Part shown: positions 48,955 to 49,623 of the stretch, in pieces
Layout of the letters: each line of letters begins with the position of its first letter
Numbering within the stretch: position 1 is the first letter of the stretch
DNA from: Pseudomonadota bacterium
GTDB lineage: Bacteria > Pseudomonadota > Alphaproteobacteria > Caulobacterales > Caulobacteraceae
Direction: 5' to 3'
Assembly (NCBI GenBank): GCA_023424215.1
Contig: JAFAEC010000003.1
Span: forward strand, 1 to 49,623
DNA length: 49,623 nt
Translations under genes and position numbers: made by a program
The notes under the pieces: model-generated
Databases searched by the model: none
What the model was told of the DNA's origin: nothing
The model's input: only the letters and a program-made list of their open reading frames with translations

Positions 48955-49437
48955 TCAGCAGCGCGGAATGCTCAGTCCTGCCGGCAACTGCGTGGCCTCG
49001 TCGCCGCACGCCTGATTGAGGCGTCCCTGGGTCAGACCGCGCGCGCCTCTCAGCGACGCACCCGCGAAATTCGCCCCCGACAGCACCGCCCCGCTGAAGT
49101 TCGCGCCGTCCAGATAGGTCCCGACAAAGCTGGCGTTGCCGAGATTGGCGCCCGAGAAGTTCGATCCGGAGAAGACCCCGCCGTAGGCCTCGACGTCGCG
49201 CAGGTCGGCGTTGTCGAATCGCGTACGGTTCATCACCGCGAGGCTGAGATCGGCCTGCCGGAGGCGGGAGCCCGAAAGGTTGAGGCCCCGCGCCTGCAGG
49301 CCCGTCAGTTCCGCCTGGAAGAGGTTGCAGCCGCTGCAACTGCCGCCCGCGCGCACCCGCGCGATCTGGCCGGCGTTCTGCGCCTGGGCCGGCGCGGCCG
49401 CCATCAGCAGGGCGAGGGAGATCAGAAGACGCTTCAT
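48955..49437 (-). CDS. Secreted pentapeptide-repeat protein (small twin)
   Basis: A 160-residue exported protein with signal MKRLLISLALLMAAAPAQAQ. It carries GGSCSGCNLFQAELTGL at the mature start, about 15 pentapeptide repeats (NFSGANLGNASFVGTYLDG), and the C-terminal module QACGDEATQLPAGLSIPRC. Both end modules match those of the downstream larger twin, so the pair arose by duplication with repeat expansion or loss. ATG 49437 begins the signal peptide; an earlier in-frame start at 49482 would bury it. Function unknown. Confidence 0.82.
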   Translation of the reverse strand: MKRLLISLALLMAAAPAQAQNAGQIARVRAGGSCSGCNLFQAELTGLQARGLNLSGSRLRQADLSLAVMNRTRFDNADLRDVEAYGGVFSGSNFSGANLGNASFVGTYLDGANFSGAVLSGANFAGASLRGARGLTQGRLNQACGDEATQLPAGLSIPRC

Positions 49438-49494
49438 GGCAGACTCCGGGTCGGCAGGGACCAGTCCGCGCAAGCCTCGCATGAATTCGTTGAC

Positions 49495-49597
49495 TTAACC
49501 CTGCATCGAGGGCGCGGCGCCGCAGGTGTCGCAGATCCAGCCGCCGCCGCGCTGCTGCAGCGCCAGGTCGCCGCAGTCGGGGCAGGCGGTCGCGGGC
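49495..49597 (-). CDS. C-terminus of a zinc-ribbon protein (partial)
   Basis: A frame enters from the right end and stops at TAA 49495-49497. The last 30-odd residues hold two CxxC pairs spaced C-x2-C-x13-C-x2-C (CPDCG and CDTCG), a zinc ribbon. The spacing and sequence resemble the tail of B12-dependent ribonucleotide reductase, but other zinc-ribbon proteins fit too. Only bases up to 49597 are trusted because the rest looks like adapter. Confidence 0.5.
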
Positions 49598-49623
49598 CTG
49601 TCACTTATACACATATCCGAGCC
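49598..49623. other. Residual Nextera/Tn5 sequencing adapter at the contig end
   Basis: The final 26 bases match the reverse complement of the Nextera read-2 adapter (mosaic end plus CCGAGCC) at 24 of 26 positions. The central CTTATACACAT is identical and the two differences are single substitutions. It is AT-rich compared with the adjoining DNA. It is almost certainly library adapter left in the assembly, not genome. Confidence 0.9.

Noticed and set aside
48001..49437. Regular short repeats that could suggest a CRISPR or satellite array
   Set aside because: The periodicity is 15 bp and matches in-frame pentapeptide codons; no identical repeats with unique spacers exist.

Overview
The window is about 49.6 kb of very GC-rich, tightly packed chromosome with strong G/C preference at third codon positions. 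It looks like an alphaproteobacterium of the Caulobacterales, most likely Brevundimonas or a close relative. The main reasons are a MipZ division-positioning ATPase, an HdaA-type DnaA regulator, GatCAB with an AspRS that looks non-discriminating, a radA-cvpA-purF block, and a pyrB gene beside a pseudo-dihydroorotase. The content is mostly core metabolism and information processing. I see no rRNA, CRISPR array, insertion sequence, prophage or plasmid gene.

Layout. 1-3.2 kb: tail of an Ala/Pro-rich protein, bamB, der. 3.2-7.9 kb (minus): radA, cvpA, purF, a VOC protein and an SDR. 8.0-11.5 kb: a secreted amidohydrolase (plus), then alr and an orphan sugar-type ABC ATPase (minus). 11.6-14.3 kb: a two-gene light-sensing operon, heme oxygenase bphO and bacteriophytochrome kinase bphP. 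14.3-16.3 kb: a DEAD-box RNA helicase. 16.5-19.9 kb: a secreted caspase-like protein with three PPC-type repeats, then a DUF6880-type protein. 19.95-24 kb: tRNA-Val(CAC), gph, glmU-rpiA, and an unrecognised secreted protein. 24-28.5 kb: gor, then an aromatic amino acid cluster (class II DAHP synthase, a prephenate dehydratase without an ACT domain, a chorismate mutase). 28.5-31.5 kb: panC, a SPOR lipoprotein, mipZ and a membrane J-domain protein. 31.5-39.7 kb: a long minus-strand run, ruvX, AEC permease, pyrB, pseudo-pyrC, plsY, dprA, topA. 39.8-43.6 kb: a lipoprotein and gatCAB. 43.6-45 kb: two convergent orphan lipoproteins in somewhat lower-GC DNA. 45-48 kb: hdaA and aspS. 48-49.5 kb: twin secreted pentapeptide-repeat proteins and the C-terminus of a zinc-ribbon protein.

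Several things are worth a second look. The last 26 bases match a Nextera/Tn5 sequencing adapter with two mismatches, so the window appears to end at a contig end with untrimmed adapter. The dihydroorotase beside pyrB has lost its metal-binding and catalytic residues. The prephenate dehydratase lacks its regulatory ACT domain, and a candidate Phe/Tyr leader peptide with alternative hairpins lies before the chorismate mutase. Three convergent gene pairs share a single CTAG as both stop codons, and another pair abuts as TGATCA. The two pentapeptide-repeat proteins share N-terminal CxxC and C-terminal cysteine modules that frame the repeats. I did not find an unmistakable new multi-gene system; the best candidates are the leader region, the twin pentapeptide proteins and the secreted caspase-like protein.
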